The notes under the pieces were generated by a model, which was not told the DNA's origin, ran no database searches, and saw only the letters and a list, made by a program, of their open reading frames with translations. Shown piece by piece: positions 25,385-34,421 of a stretch of 51,987 bases of DNA (positions are counted from its first letter, which is position 1; each line of letters opens with the position of its first letter). Both the position numbers and the translations under genes were made by a program. Location of the stretch: positions 1 through 51,987 of the forward strand of contig JAGVPT010000182.1 in NCBI GenBank assembly GCA_020052095.1, written 5' to 3'. The stretch comes from Bacteroidota bacterium (lineage in GTDB: Bacteria > Bacteroidota > Ignavibacteria > UBA10030 > UBA8401).

Positions 25385-27934
25385 CTATTTCACGTAACTC
25401 ATCTTGCCGATTTGGCGTTGACTGCCAACGATAAGATGGTAGAAGTACACACCGCTTGCCGCCACCAATCCATTTTCCATTGTTCCATCCCAGCGCGTCG
25501 CATAATTTCCTGCCGGCAATCTTTGTGAGAGCAATCGCTTCACGAGGCGTCCCTGAACATCGTATACAGCAAGCTCTGCATGGGAATTTGTCAGCGCATC
25601 TGGGATGATGAAGCTGATGATTGTGGATGAGTTGAACGGATTTGGAAAATTCTGCCTGAGCACGAGCGTTGTTGGCAGAGATGGAGAAGGTTGGCGCTCA
25701 ACGCCGGTTGCAAGAGAAGGACCGGAGCCGCGCGTTGCGCCGTTGGCATCCGCCAAATACAAATTTGCCAAGGTAGGACGCATGGAAGGCGCAGTAGAGT
25801 ACATCGTTTGCCACTCCTCATCGGTCAGACGTTTGAAGTTAGTGGCGAGATGTTCGTAGTAGCTCATTACGGGACCGATGAATGCAGTTGCTCCCCCATC
25901 CTGCAGCTCGGTCACAACAACGGCAAGATTAATGGGACCGGTGCCGACGTGCAGCACCCATCCGACCATGTTTCCCGCCGCATCCGTTGGCGCAGTGTGA
26001 ATGTCGGCGATAATCAAATTCCGCTCACTAATGCCCGTTGCTCCAGTGTAATACAGCCGGGCGTACCAACCCTTGTAATCAAGGTCGCCACAACCTATGG
26101 GTGTTGTGGAAAGCATCGTTCGCAAAAAGAGTTTCTCCGGTTCACTGAATGGAGTCTTGCTCAGCTCTTTTCGCGCAATCGTACCCAACGTATCAGCGAT
26201 GGCCTTCATCGAAAGAAAATATTGTGCGATGTACTTGTCCGAGAGCGGCGGATTCTGAAACATTGTCGCAGCGCTTTGCGCAAACGTTTTGATCCCGTCG
26301 TAGAATTCCGGAATCGGCTCAACGTAACTTTCGGGGAAGGAGCACGTGGTGCCGCCGCTGTACGATTGTTTAGCGTACAAAATGAAGTCGTGTCTCAGTT
26401 CCGCCCACGACGCGAGCTGCGTATTCATTTTTTCCTGCCACCACGCCGCAGTTTGCATGAATGAGGGCAATGCCGTTCTGTCCGTCGGTGGATTGAGCAT
26501 GCGAACGGAATTCAACCACCCATTGTAGATTGAGCTTTGCCAAAACGCCGGCTCATACGAATCGACGAGATAGCGAAGCGCCGCGAGGTTTGAGGAATAT
26601 TTATAAAGATCGAGTTCCGGTTTCAGCAGCGGCGCCGCGGCATCGTTGCCCAGCGCAAAGAGAACATCAAGAGCCGACGGAAGCATCCTCAGGATTTTAG
26701 TGTTGTTGTACACTATCCTGTCATACACCACATTTCCTGTAGTGTATGAATCGATGATGAACCGTTGTCCCAGAAGAAGAAACGCAGACGCCGGCTTGAT
26801 TTGCTTCGGGCTCATCGGGTTGGACATCATTATTTGAGAGTTGATCCGTTGAAATGCGAATGATTTCTCTGCCAGGGTCTGGTGGAAATTTTTCAGTGTC
26901 AGCGAATCCAATAATTGATCGGCGCTTGCGAGACCCGTTTCTTGAATCAACGAGCGAACATTCTCGAGCGTCACGTTATCCGATTCCCCGATGAAGTAAC
27001 GAGTAATAGTGTCTATCTCGCCCAAGAGAGGAAACGCATTTCCGGATTCTGCAGCCTCTTCGACCAGCACCGCGTCGATGGTTTGACGGCGGATGTCTGC
27101 GTCTGTTTGTGCCACGTCGTCAGATTGCGGCGCGATCAAACAGATTTCAGTTCGACCCAGCCAGATCATCGCCTGAAAATATTGCGAGAGGATTTGAGAT
27201 TGGGTGTAATGCCCGCGCACAGTGAATTGGCTGAAGTCGATCGTGCGCTGCGTGCCGGAGAAAAGCGGGTAGGAAGCAGGCCTGAGGGTTTTGATTAGAT
27301 CGAGCAGATCCTGAACGACAGTTGCATTTTCAGCGAGTTTTGGCCCACTCGCCGTGCCGAGAAGAATCCGGGGCACCGTCAGGTAGATGTCAACGTCGTT
27401 TATCATTTGCTTCATTGCCGGCGACGAAGAATATTTTGTCGCGAGCACAGGAACTTGATTATGCAAGCGCGCGAGTAGCGTATCGAGCTTCTTTCGCAGG
27501 ACAGCCGTTTCTACCTGCATCAGAATTTTGTCCCACGACATGTGCAATGAATGGAGAATTGCGTCGGTCGACACAAACACCGGCAAATCCCTATTATAGA
27601 TTTCCGCAAACGCAAAGCCAAAAGAGGTGCGCTGCAGTCGCTCCGTAGCCATAAAGCCGTGCTTGCTGATGAGCGACTTCTCGTACGGCGTCAGCTTGTA
27701 GCGAGCGTCAATGCTATCGAAGTATCGCGCCGCCGTGATATTTGTCGGTGCTTCGGCCGCAAAAATTCCGGCTGCATGGAGAGTGCGAAGTTGTGCGGTG
27801 GTTAGATTCTGATGCGAAGAAAGAAATTGTTTGTAGGCATCGACATCAAACGAAGAACTTCCCTGTCCAAAAATCGCAGCATACACACAGAACAGCGAAG
27901 CCGCCAACAGAATTGGAATTCGGTAGGATTTCAT
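25385..27934 (-). CDS. Secreted DUF3160 protein with T9SS tail
   Basis: The 849-residue product has a signal peptide (M-K-S-Y-R-I-P to about residue 24) and a long DUF3160 region. That region shows Y-x-L-T-x-Y-E-K, F-A-E-I-Y, V-S-T-D-A-I-L-H-S-L-H-x-S-W-D and a late G-W-V-L-H-V-G segment. It ends in a type-A sorting domain with N-F-P-N-P-F-N. DUF3160 proteins are large surface proteins of unknown activity. I chose the ATG at 27934, which starts the signal peptide and follows AAAGGGG; the frame is open to 28000. The IS4 element lies just downstream and may have cut its transcript from the next cargo genes. Confidence 0.87.
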   Translation of the reverse strand: MKSYRIPILLAASLFCVYAAIFGQGSSSFDVDAYKQFLSSHQNLTTAQLRTLHAAGIFAAEAPTNITAARYFDSIDARYKLTPYEKSLISKHGFMATERLQRTSFGFAFAEIYNRDLPVFVSTDAILHSLHMSWDKILMQVETAVLRKKLDTLLARLHNQVPVLATKYSSSPAMKQMINDVDIYLTVPRILLGTASGPKLAENATVVQDLLDLIKTLRPASYPLFSGTQRTIDFSQFTVRGHYTQSQILSQYFQAMIWLGRTEICLIAPQSDDVAQTDADIRRQTIDAVLVEEAAESGNAFPLLGEIDTITRYFIGESDNVTLENVRSLIQETGLASADQLLDSLTLKNFHQTLAEKSFAFQRINSQIMMSNPMSPKQIKPASAFLLLGQRFIIDSYTTGNVVYDRIVYNNTKILRMLPSALDVLFALGNDAAAPLLKPELDLYKYSSNLAALRYLVDSYEPAFWQSSIYNGWLNSVRMLNPPTDRTALPSFMQTAAWWQEKMNTQLASWAELRHDFILYAKQSYSGGTTCSFPESYVEPIPEFYDGIKTFAQSAATMFQNPPLSDKYIAQYFLSMKAIADTLGTIARKELSKTPFSEPEKLFLRTMLSTTPIGCGDLDYKGWYARLYYTGATGISERNLIIADIHTAPTDAAGNMVGWVLHVGTGPINLAVVVTELQDGGATAFIGPVMSYYEHLATNFKRLTDEEWQTMYSTAPSMRPTLANLYLADANGATRGSGPSLATGVERQPSPSLPTTLVLRQNFPNPFNSSTIISFIIPDALTNSHAELAVYDVQGRLVKRLLSQRLPAGNYATRWDGTMENGLVAASGVYFYHLIVGSQRQIGKMSYVK

Positions 27935-28040
27935 GAAGCGCCCCTTTCCGGAAGATTGACTTTCCTTTACAAAGGTACTTCCGATGAAAACAAGAGTCAA
28001 GGGAGGAGGAAAGGAATTACGCGGATTTGGAGAAGGGAAG

Positions 28041-29453
28041 CTACGCGGAACCTTGTTTCATTTTTTGCAGATTTCCCAGCCCGTCGTACGATGCATATTT
28101 ATACGCCTCGGACAGTGTTGGAAAATTAAACACCGATTGGATGAAATAATCGATTGTCAGTCCTTGGGAGAGGACAAATAACCCGAGATGGATCAACTCC
28201 GACGCCCCCTCACCGATAATATGAACCCCGAGTAGTTTTTGGTTGGAAGGAGAAAAGAGGAGTTTCACCATTCCGTTCAGGTCGCCGATGATTTGTCCCC
28301 GTGCATTGAGCTCGAACATTGCTCGCCCCACACAGTACGGAATTTTTTTCTCCTTCAGCGCTTCTTCCGTCAATCCTGCGTAGGAGATTTCTGGGATTGA
28401 ATAGACGGCCAACGGAATGAAGGGAGAGACCTGCTTCTTGTACTCAAGTTTGAACGCGTGGCACATCGCAACGCGCGCTTGCTCCATCGAGGTCGAAGCG
28501 AGCGAAGGAAATCCGATTACGTCCCCGGCTGCGTAAATATTCGGAACCGAGGTCTGGAATTGCAGATTGACTGCAAGATGTCCCTTTGCATCGGGCGTTA
28601 TCTTCAGTTTTTCCAGGCCCAGCTTTTTTGTATTGCCGTATCTGCCGGCGGCAACGAGAACTTTTTCGGAGGTAAATTTCTTCCCGCTCTTCAAGTGCAC
28701 AATTGCAGCCGCGTCCCCTTTTTCGATACGGTCATATGTTTCGTTGAGCATCACCGTCATGCCGAGGTCGGCGAGATACTTCTGCAGGCGCTCGGCGATC
28801 TCCGCATCCACAAAAGGGAGCAGCCGCGGTTTCGACTCGACAAGCGTTACCGGAATCCCGAGTGCTGCAAAAATCGTCGCATACTCACATCCGATAATTC
28901 CGCCGCCGATAACGGTAAGATTCTTTGGAATGCGGTCCATATTCAGCACGGAGTCGCTGTCGTATACAAGGTGGTCGTCAATCGGAAAATTGTCGGGGCG
29001 GTTGGGGAGAGAACCGGCGGCGATCAGGAAATATTCAGCGGTATATTTTTCGAGCGCCCCCTCGCGCTCCACCTGGATGGTGTGTGCGTCGAGGAACGAT
29101 GCGTGTCCGAAGATCAGCTCGATATTATGGCGCTCGATGTTTTGGTAAATCAGATCCCATTCGTTATTGACGACATGGGTCTTGCGGTACATGAAATCTT
29201 CGATGGAGATGTTCTCTTTGATACTGTAATCAATACCGTACAATCCACGCTGGCGGAGGTTTGAGAAGTACAGTGCGGTCTCGCGGAGGGTCTTGCTCGG
29301 GACGGTGCCGGTGTTGACGCCTGCACCGCCGACGCGCGGAGCTCTTTCTATGATCGCTGTCTTTTTTCCAAAGTACGCGGCCTGCGCGGCTCCCTTTTCA
29401 CCTGCGGGACCGGAACCGATAACGATGAGGTCGAAGTCGTACGTACTTGCCAT
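28041..29453 (-). CDS. sthA: Soluble pyridine nucleotide transhydrogenase (Si-specific)
   Basis: SthA interconverts NADH and NADPH in the cytosol using FAD. The 470-residue protein has the FAD-binding G-S-G-P-A-G start, a second nucleotide site G-G-G-I-I-G near residue 185, G-D-V-I-G-F-P-S-L-A-S and a C-terminal dimerisation domain with H-I-I-G-E-G-A-S-E-L-I-H. The redox-active C-x4-C of dihydrolipoamide dehydrogenase is absent: the site reads G-V-N-T-G-T-V-P-S-K-T. This loss is the mark that separates transhydrogenases from disulfide reductases. Confidence 0.9.
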   Translation of the reverse strand: MASTYDFDLIVIGSGPAGEKGAAQAAYFGKKTAIIERAPRVGGAGVNTGTVPSKTLRETALYFSNLRQRGLYGIDYSIKENISIEDFMYRKTHVVNNEWDLIYQNIERHNIELIFGHASFLDAHTIQVEREGALEKYTAEYFLIAAGSLPNRPDNFPIDDHLVYDSDSVLNMDRIPKNLTVIGGGIIGCEYATIFAALGIPVTLVESKPRLLPFVDAEIAERLQKYLADLGMTVMLNETYDRIEKGDAAAIVHLKSGKKFTSEKVLVAAGRYGNTKKLGLEKLKITPDAKGHLAVNLQFQTSVPNIYAAGDVIGFPSLASTSMEQARVAMCHAFKLEYKKQVSPFIPLAVYSIPEISYAGLTEEALKEKKIPYCVGRAMFELNARGQIIGDLNGMVKLLFSPSNQKLLGVHIIGEGASELIHLGLFVLSQGLTIDYFIQSVFNFPTLSEAYKYASYDGLGNLQKMKQGSA

Positions 29454-30022
29454 CGAGAGGTTTATTGTGAATGCCTAAAGCAGAATGAAAACAAAGATAC
29501 ACGTTTTTTTGAAAGAGGCAATAGGGGTGCTGAGTGCGTGGTGCGTGGTTTTTTGGGACATGGGCATCAGAACTAAGTAAGGTCTTAGCATCGAGCAATT
29601 CTTACGCCGCCATCGTCTGGTACTATATTGTGTTAATTGAGATTGGCCACCGATTAACCGCAAATAATACAAAGGAAGAAAGTTACACACACAGCACTAC
29701 GCACCTCACACCTAAAATCTCTTGCTCTTATCGGCGAATAAACGTATATTAATCACGCAAATAATAGTACACCGTTTTTGCGCTTGTCACTGCTTTTTCG
29801 CTTGAGATTTTTCAAAAACAGAGGTAAGGGTTTCTCCTTCTCCGAAGGAGTCCTTCGGACCAATTTCTGAAACATCGACAGACGAAATTTGATCGCATCG
29901 AATGGTGGATGCACCAAGCCGTTCCTGCGATTTTTTGTTCATGGCTGCAAGAACCAAGGCTGTACATCCTCCGCCGGAGGCGGAGGATTTTTGAAAAATC
30001 TTTATCGAAAGGAGACGTTCCT
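29454..30022. other. 569-bp region without a gene: leader of the cold-shock gene
   Basis: No convincing gene is seen. The region contains G-rich and C-rich short repeats at about 29528-29545 and 29693-29712, a perfect 9-bp palindromic stem TCCGAAGGA/TCCTTCGGA at 29841-29859, and the terminator-like hairpin at 29966-29992. A long structured leader is normal for cold-shock mRNAs. I could not place its promoter with confidence. Confidence 0.5.
29966..29992 (+). terminator. Terminator-like hairpin directly upstream of the cold-shock gene
   Basis: ATCCTCCGCC (29966-29975) and GGCGGAGGAT (29979-29988) pair perfectly over 10 bp with a 3-nt loop, followed by five T. It ends 30 bases before the cold-shock start, leaving little room for a promoter between. 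It may therefore attenuate the cold-shock leader. Confidence 0.65.
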
Positions 30023-30223
30023 ATGGAAAAAGGAACAGTCAAATGGTTCAACCGAACCAAAGGTTTCGGATTCATTTCACGGCCAACAGGCGAAGATGTG
30101 TTTGTCCACTATCGCTCGATTGTCGGAGAAGGATTCAAGAATTTGAACGAAGGCGACCAGGTTCAGTTTGAAGTTGAAACCGGGCCCAAAGGCCTGCAAG
30201 CTGCAAACGTGCAAAAGATCTAA
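30023..30223 (+). CDS. Cold-shock domain protein
   Basis: The 66-residue protein is a single cold-shock domain that binds single-stranded RNA or DNA and melts mRNA structure. It carries [13 protein letters not shown]1 K-G-F-G-F-I and RNP2 D-V-F-V-H-Y. ATG 30023 has AAAGGAGA nine bases upstream; the frame is open farther back but only this start gives the conserved domain boundary. A strong terminator follows at 30242, and a second cold-shock gene follows that. Confidence 0.93.
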   Translation: MEKGTVKWFNRTKGFGFISRPTGEDVFVHYRSIVGEGFKNLNEGDQVQFEVETGPKGLQAANVQKI

Positions 30224-30241
30224 CGCTGCACACGATTGCCG

Positions 30242-30276
30242 GAGAGTCCCGCGACTGACGCGGGACTCTCTTTTTT
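30242..30276 (+). terminator. Strong intrinsic terminator between the two cold-shock genes
   Basis: GAGAGTCCCGCG (30242-30253) and CGCGGGACTCTC (30259-30270) form a perfect 12-bp stem with a 5-nt loop, then TTTTTT. Confidence 0.93.
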
Positions 30277-30331
30277 ACCTTTTTTTCACAACATTGTCCT
30301 CGGCTACGGGGAGATGAAGGAGGCTTCAACT

Positions 30332-30610
30332 ATGCTGAATGGCACCGTAAAATTCTTCAATTCGACCAAGGGTTTTGGGTTCTTGACAACACCGGAAGGC
30401 GAAGATATTTTCTTCCACAAGAGCAACGTGAAAGATACTGGGTTTCGTGATGAGCTTCGACAGGGAGACAATGTGAAATTTGAGATCCGCGTCGAACAAA
30501 AAGGAAAACGGGCCTATAATATCGCCCGCGTTTCATCTGAGGTCCCCAAAGAAAAGGAAGTGCCGTCTACTGAAGTCCCCAAAGAAAAGGACATGCCGTC
30601 TACGCTTTGA
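30332..30610 (+). CDS. Cold-shock domain protein with a repeated C-terminal tail
   Basis: The 92-residue product has a cold-shock domain (K-F-F-N-S-T-K-G-F-G-F-L, then D-I-F-F-H-K) of about 67 residues. A tail follows made of two copies of E-V-P-K-E-K-x-x-P-S-T, encoded by a 33-nt direct repeat (about 30539-30604). ATG 30332 follows AAGGAGG. It is a paralogue of the gene at 30023, and the two are separated by a terminator, so each may be regulated alone. The tail is acidic-basic mixed and probably disordered; its function is unknown. Confidence 0.9.
   Translation: MLNGTVKFFNSTKGFGFLTTPEGEDIFFHKSNVKDTGFRDELRQGDNVKFEIRVEQKGKRAYNIARVSSEVPKEKEVPSTEVPKEKDMPSTL
30539..30604 (+). repeat. 33-nt tandem repeat, two copies, in the cold-shock tail
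   Basis: The two copies differ at only a few positions and keep the frame; each encodes an 11-residue unit of the tail. Confidence 0.7.
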
Positions 30611-30628
30611 GGCGTGCTACTATACGTA

Positions 30629-30672
30629 ATGAAAGACAGCCATCTTGTTTTTGCGGGATGGCGTTTTCATTT
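30629..30672 (+). terminator. Probable terminator after the second cold-shock gene
   Basis: GCCATC (30639-30644) pairs with GATGGC (30657-30662); the flanks AATGAAA and TTTTCATT extend the stem. A T-rich stretch follows. Confidence 0.6.
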
Positions 30673-30674
30673 TA

Positions 30675-30705
30675 CCTCCGCGATTGCTTAACGGAATCGC
30701 GGAGG
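30675..30705. repeat. Perfect 11-bp stem-loop with CGATTGCT core
   Basis: CCTCCGCGATT (30675-30685) and AATCGCGGAGG (30695-30705) form a stem with a 9-nt loop. The core CGATTGCTTAACGGAATCG resembles the hairpins at 117-147 and 3550-3574. Confidence 0.6.
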
Positions 30706-30795
30706 TTGGTCTCTTCCCCCCTTCGTTGCATTTCAAGAAAATTCTCGTAGATTTAGTCGACACTCACCCCCCACTATTTACCAAACACTTTTTGC

Positions 30796-31335
30796 ATGAT
30801 TCTTTCCGACACAAAAATTCTCGATGAGATGGCGCAGGGCACCATCGTCATTCGCCCGTTCGACAGAAAATATCTCGGCTCGAACAGCTATGATGTTCAT
30901 CTCGACAAGACGCTTGCGATGTATAACGATGAGATCCTCGACGCAAAGACGCACAACAAGATTCATTATTTCGAGATCCCGAGGGAAGGGATCATCCTGG
31001 TTCCAAGCAAACTCTACCTAGGCGTGACCGAGGAGTATACTGAAACACACCGCCACGTCCCCTTTCTCGAGGGCAAAAGCTCTATCGGAAGGCTGGGCAT
31101 CGATATCCACGCCACTGCCGGTAAAGGCGACGTGGGATTCTGCAATACGTGGACGCTTGAGATTTCCGTCCGCCAGCCAGTGCGAATCTATGCCGGTATG
31201 CCGATAGGTCAATTGCTCTACTTTGCGATTGACGGCGATGTCGAAGTGTTGTACAACAAAAAGAAGAACGCAAAGTACGGTAAACGGACTACCAAACCGG
31301 TGGAATCGATGATGTGGAAGAATTTTAAGAAATAG
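30796..31335 (+). CDS. dcd: dCTP deaminase
   Basis: Dcd converts dCTP to dUTP and ammonia, the first step toward dTMP. The 179-residue protein has the trimeric dUTPase-like fold signatures: R-P-F-D-x-x-x-L-G-S-N-S-Y-D-V, the nucleotide-binding L-E-G-K-S-S-I-G-R-L-G and the H-A-T-A-G-K-G-D-V-G-F region. It shows the D-x-x-H/E pattern expected for deamination. Length is usual. No strong ribosome site precedes the ATG. Confidence 0.93.
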   Translation: MILSDTKILDEMAQGTIVIRPFDRKYLGSNSYDVHLDKTLAMYNDEILDAKTHNKIHYFEIPREGIILVPSKLYLGVTEEYTETHRHVPFLEGKSSIGRLGIDIHATAGKGDVGFCNTWTLEISVRQPVRIYAGMPIGQLLYFAIDGDVEVLYNKKKNAKYGKRTTKPVESMMWKNFKK

Positions 31336-31405
31336 CCGAATCACGATTGTCACATAGCTAAGAGTTACGCGACGAAACAATTTCTCAAATTCCAGGAGTC
31401 ACTTC

Positions 31406-33472
31406 ATGCATAACATGTTTTCAAAACTGCTGATCGTTTTCTGTTCATTGATCATTACTCATTATTCATTTTCCCAGCAAAAGCACCCCCTCACCTTCGA
31501 CGATATGGTGAGTTGGGGCCGCGTCACGGATCCGCAAATCTCGCCGGATGGCAAATGGGTTGCATACACTGTCACCTATTACAGCAAAGAGACAAACAAA
31601 GGCAACAGTGATATTTGGCTGGTTTCTTTCAACGGCGGTGAAGCGCGACAATTGACTAACAGTCCAAAGGCGGATAAATCGCCGCGATGGTTGCCGGATG
31701 GCAAATCAATTGCATTCATCTCGGCTCGAGACGGCGAGCCGCAAATTTATACCGTCGCCGCTGCCGGCGGCGAGCCGGTCAAGGTGAGTTCGATTTCAAC
31801 AGGCGTTTCCGGATTCGTCGTATCGCCTGATGGAAAGTATTTTGCATTCGCCTCGGACATATTTTCGGACTGTGCCACCGATAGCTGCAACAAAGCGCGC
31901 AACGATCAGATGGAGAAAAGTAAGGTGAAAGCAAAAATATTCACCACCCTCCCGTATCGTGTATGGGATCATTACACCGATGGAAAGCGAAGCCACGTGT
32001 TCATTCTTCCTTCAACCGGCGGGATTGCGATTGACGCGACCCCTGGTGACTACGACACACCTCCCATCGACATCGGCGGGAATGTTGATTACGCATTTTC
32101 GCCGGACGGGAAAGAGCTTGCCTTTGTTCGGAACACCGACCCGATGATCGCCGTCTCAACGAATAACGATATTTTTGTCGTTGATCTGCAACCCGGAAAA
32201 CCGGTCGGCCAGGCAAAACGCATTACCGACAACAAGGCAAACGACAATCAACCAATGTATTCGCCCGATGGAAAGTATCTTATCTATCGCGCGATGAAAC
32301 GCCCAGGATTCGAAGCTGACAAGTACGATATTATTCTTTATGAACGCGCTACGGGGAAACGCACAAACCTCACCGAGACGTATGACCGCTCCCCAGCGTC
32401 CGTTCTTTTGTCCCCCGACGGGAAGCTTGTCTATTTTACTGCAGACGATCAGGGATATCATTCTATCTATAAGGTCATGCTGCCGACAAAGAAGGTTGAG
32501 TCTAAAATCGAACCGCTTACGACAAAAATGTATATCACGAGCCCCGGGATCACACCGGACGGCAAGACATTCGTGTTTTCCAAGACCACAGTCCGCAATC
32601 CCCATGAAGTGTGGCGATTGGATGTGGACGGGAAAAATCTTAAACAGATAACGACGACGAACGATTCAAGCATCTCCCGGATCGAAATGAATTCATTAGA
32701 AGAATTTTGGTTTGACGGCGCTGAAGGAAAAAAAGTCCATGGTCTTTTTCTCAAACCACCATTTTTTGACCCGGCAAAGAAATATCCGTTGGTCTACCTT
32801 ATTCACGGCGGCCCGCAGGGGCAATGGGACGACATAACGCACTACCGGTGGAACGCGCAAATGTTTGCTTCGCCCGGCTATGTCGTCGTAATGGTGAATC
32901 CGCGGGGGAGCACCGGTTACGGGCAGCAGTTCACCGATGAAATCTCCGGTGACTGGGGAGGAAAGGTCTTCGTCGATCTGATGAACGGCGTGGAGTACGC
33001 GATGAACACGTTTCCGTATATCGACAAAGACCGCGTTGCCGCTGCCGGCGCATCGTACGGCGGCTATATGGTCAATTGGATCGAAGGGCATAACGATAAA
33101 GGAATCTTCAAAGCGCTCGTGAGCCACGACGGCGTTTTCAACACTGTGAGCGCGGCTGGAACCACGGAGGAATTGTGGTTCGATGAATGGGAATTCAAAG
33201 GCACGACGTGGGACAATCGTGAATTGTACGAAAAATTCTCTCCGAGCAATTTCGTGAAGAATTTCAAAACGCCGATGCTTCTCATCCACGGTCAACTGGA
33301 CTATCGCCTCGACGTCAGCGAAGGGTTCCAGATGTTTACGGCACTGCAGAAAATGAACGTACCCTCAAAAATGTTGTATTTCCCGGATGAGGGACACTGG
33401 GTCTTGAAGCCCCTCAACAGTGAACTGTGGCACGAGACGGTGTTGGAGTGGCTGGCGACGTACCTGAAGTGA
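31406..33472 (+). CDS. Exported S9-family prolyl-oligopeptidase-type peptidase
   Basis: The enzyme probably releases short peptides or acyl-amino acids in the periplasm. The 688 residues begin with a signal peptide ending S-F-S-Q-Q, then a seven-bladed beta-propeller (about 25-430) with recurring S-P-D-G-K motifs. An alpha/beta-hydrolase domain completes it. The catalytic triad is Ser550 (G-A-S-Y-G-G-Y), Asp632 (L-D-Y-R) and His664 (E-G-H-W). It has the size and order of dipeptidyl/acylaminoacyl-peptidase members of the family; exact specificity is not readable. Confidence 0.92.
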   Translation: MHNMFSKLLIVFCSLIITHYSFSQQKHPLTFDDMVSWGRVTDPQISPDGKWVAYTVTYYSKETNKGNSDIWLVSFNGGEARQLTNSPKADKSPRWLPDGKSIAFISARDGEPQIYTVAAAGGEPVKVSSISTGVSGFVVSPDGKYFAFASDIFSDCATDSCNKARNDQMEKSKVKAKIFTTLPYRVWDHYTDGKRSHVFILPSTGGIAIDATPGDYDTPPIDIGGNVDYAFSPDGKELAFVRNTDPMIAVSTNNDIFVVDLQPGKPVGQAKRITDNKANDNQPMYSPDGKYLIYRAMKRPGFEADKYDIILYERATGKRTNLTETYDRSPASVLLSPDGKLVYFTADDQGYHSIYKVMLPTKKVESKIEPLTTKMYITSPGITPDGKTFVFSKTTVRNPHEVWRLDVDGKNLKQITTTNDSSISRIEMNSLEEFWFDGAEGKKVHGLFLKPPFFDPAKKYPLVYLIHGGPQGQWDDITHYRWNAQMFASPGYVVVMVNPRGSTGYGQQFTDEISGDWGGKVFVDLMNGVEYAMNTFPYIDKDRVAAAGASYGGYMVNWIEGHNDKGIFKALVSHDGVFNTVSAAGTTEELWFDEWEFKGTTWDNRELYEKFSPSNFVKNFKTPMLLIHGQLDYRLDVSEGFQMFTALQKMNVPSKMLYFPDEGHWVLKPLNSELWHETVLEWLATYLK

Positions 33473-33529
33473 GTTGAAAGTTATAACTTACAACCTCTAA
33501 CTTTGTACTTTTGATTTCAAACTCGACCG

Positions 33530-34354
33530 ATGATCTTCCTCGACAAACTCCGCGCAATTCAAGGCACAAACAACAGTCTTCTTTGCATCGGGCTAGATAC
33601 CGATTCTGGGAAGCTGCCGAAATTTTTAAAAAAACATGCGAACCCACAATACGAATTCAATAGGCAGATTATCGCTGCCACAAAAGATCTCGTCTGCGCC
33701 TTTAAAATCAATTCCGCGTTCTACGAAGCGGAAGGGGAACGCGGATGGAGCGCTATGCGTGAAACACTACACTGCGTGCCATCATCAGCTATTTCTATCG
33801 CAGACGCAAAACGCGGCGACATAAGAAACTCTTCGGAGCGGTACGCCCGAATTTTTCTTGAGGAGTTCAAGTTTGATGCTATTACAATCAATCCTTACAT
33901 GGGGAAAGATTCCGTGGCGCCGTTTCTGCGATCGCCCGAACAGTGCGCCTTCATTCTCGCGCTGACTTCCAACGCCGGTGCGAAAGATTTTCAACGATTA
34001 AAGGTCGGAAAAAAATTTCTGTATCAGAAGGTTATTGAGACTGCGATGAAGTGGAACGGAAAGAAGAATATCGGTTTTGTGGCGGGAGCGACGAATCCGA
34101 AAGATCTGAAGTCAATCCGCAATTATGCGCCAACCGTTCCGCTGCTGATTCCGGGGGTCGGCGCGCAAGGCGGGAGCGTGAAAGCAGCGGTTCAGTACGG
34201 TTGTGACTTGAAAGGGGAAATGGCAATTATCAACGTAAGCCGGAGTATTCTCTACGCATCCGGCGGCGAGGACTTTGCTGAATCAGCAAGAAGAGAAGCA
34301 ACGAAAATCAGGGATGAAATAAACTTCTGGCGGGAGAAGTTTTTCAAACGTTGA
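33530..34354 (+). CDS. pyrF: Orotidine 5'-phosphate decarboxylase, type 2
   Basis: PyrF decarboxylates OMP to UMP in pyrimidine synthesis. At 274 residues it matches the longer type 2 group. The catalytic motif D-A-K-R-G-D (Lys94) is present, preceded by V-C-A-F-K-I-N and followed by the phosphate loop region P-G-V-G-A-Q-G-G. The gap to the peptidase gene upstream is 57 bases. The next gene begins 67 bases downstream. Confidence 0.93.
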   Translation: MIFLDKLRAIQGTNNSLLCIGLDTDSGKLPKFLKKHANPQYEFNRQIIAATKDLVCAFKINSAFYEAEGERGWSAMRETLHCVPSSAISIADAKRGDIRNSSERYARIFLEEFKFDAITINPYMGKDSVAPFLRSPEQCAFILALTSNAGAKDFQRLKVGKKFLYQKVIETAMKWNGKKNIGFVAGATNPKDLKSIRNYAPTVPLLIPGVGAQGGSVKAAVQYGCDLKGEMAIINVSRSILYASGGEDFAESARREATKIRDEINFWREKFFKR

Positions 34355-34421
34355 GAAACGAAATTTGTTCTCTCAATGCCTCCATGCCTCCGCGGTTCAA
34401 ACCAGAACCGCATCATCAAAA

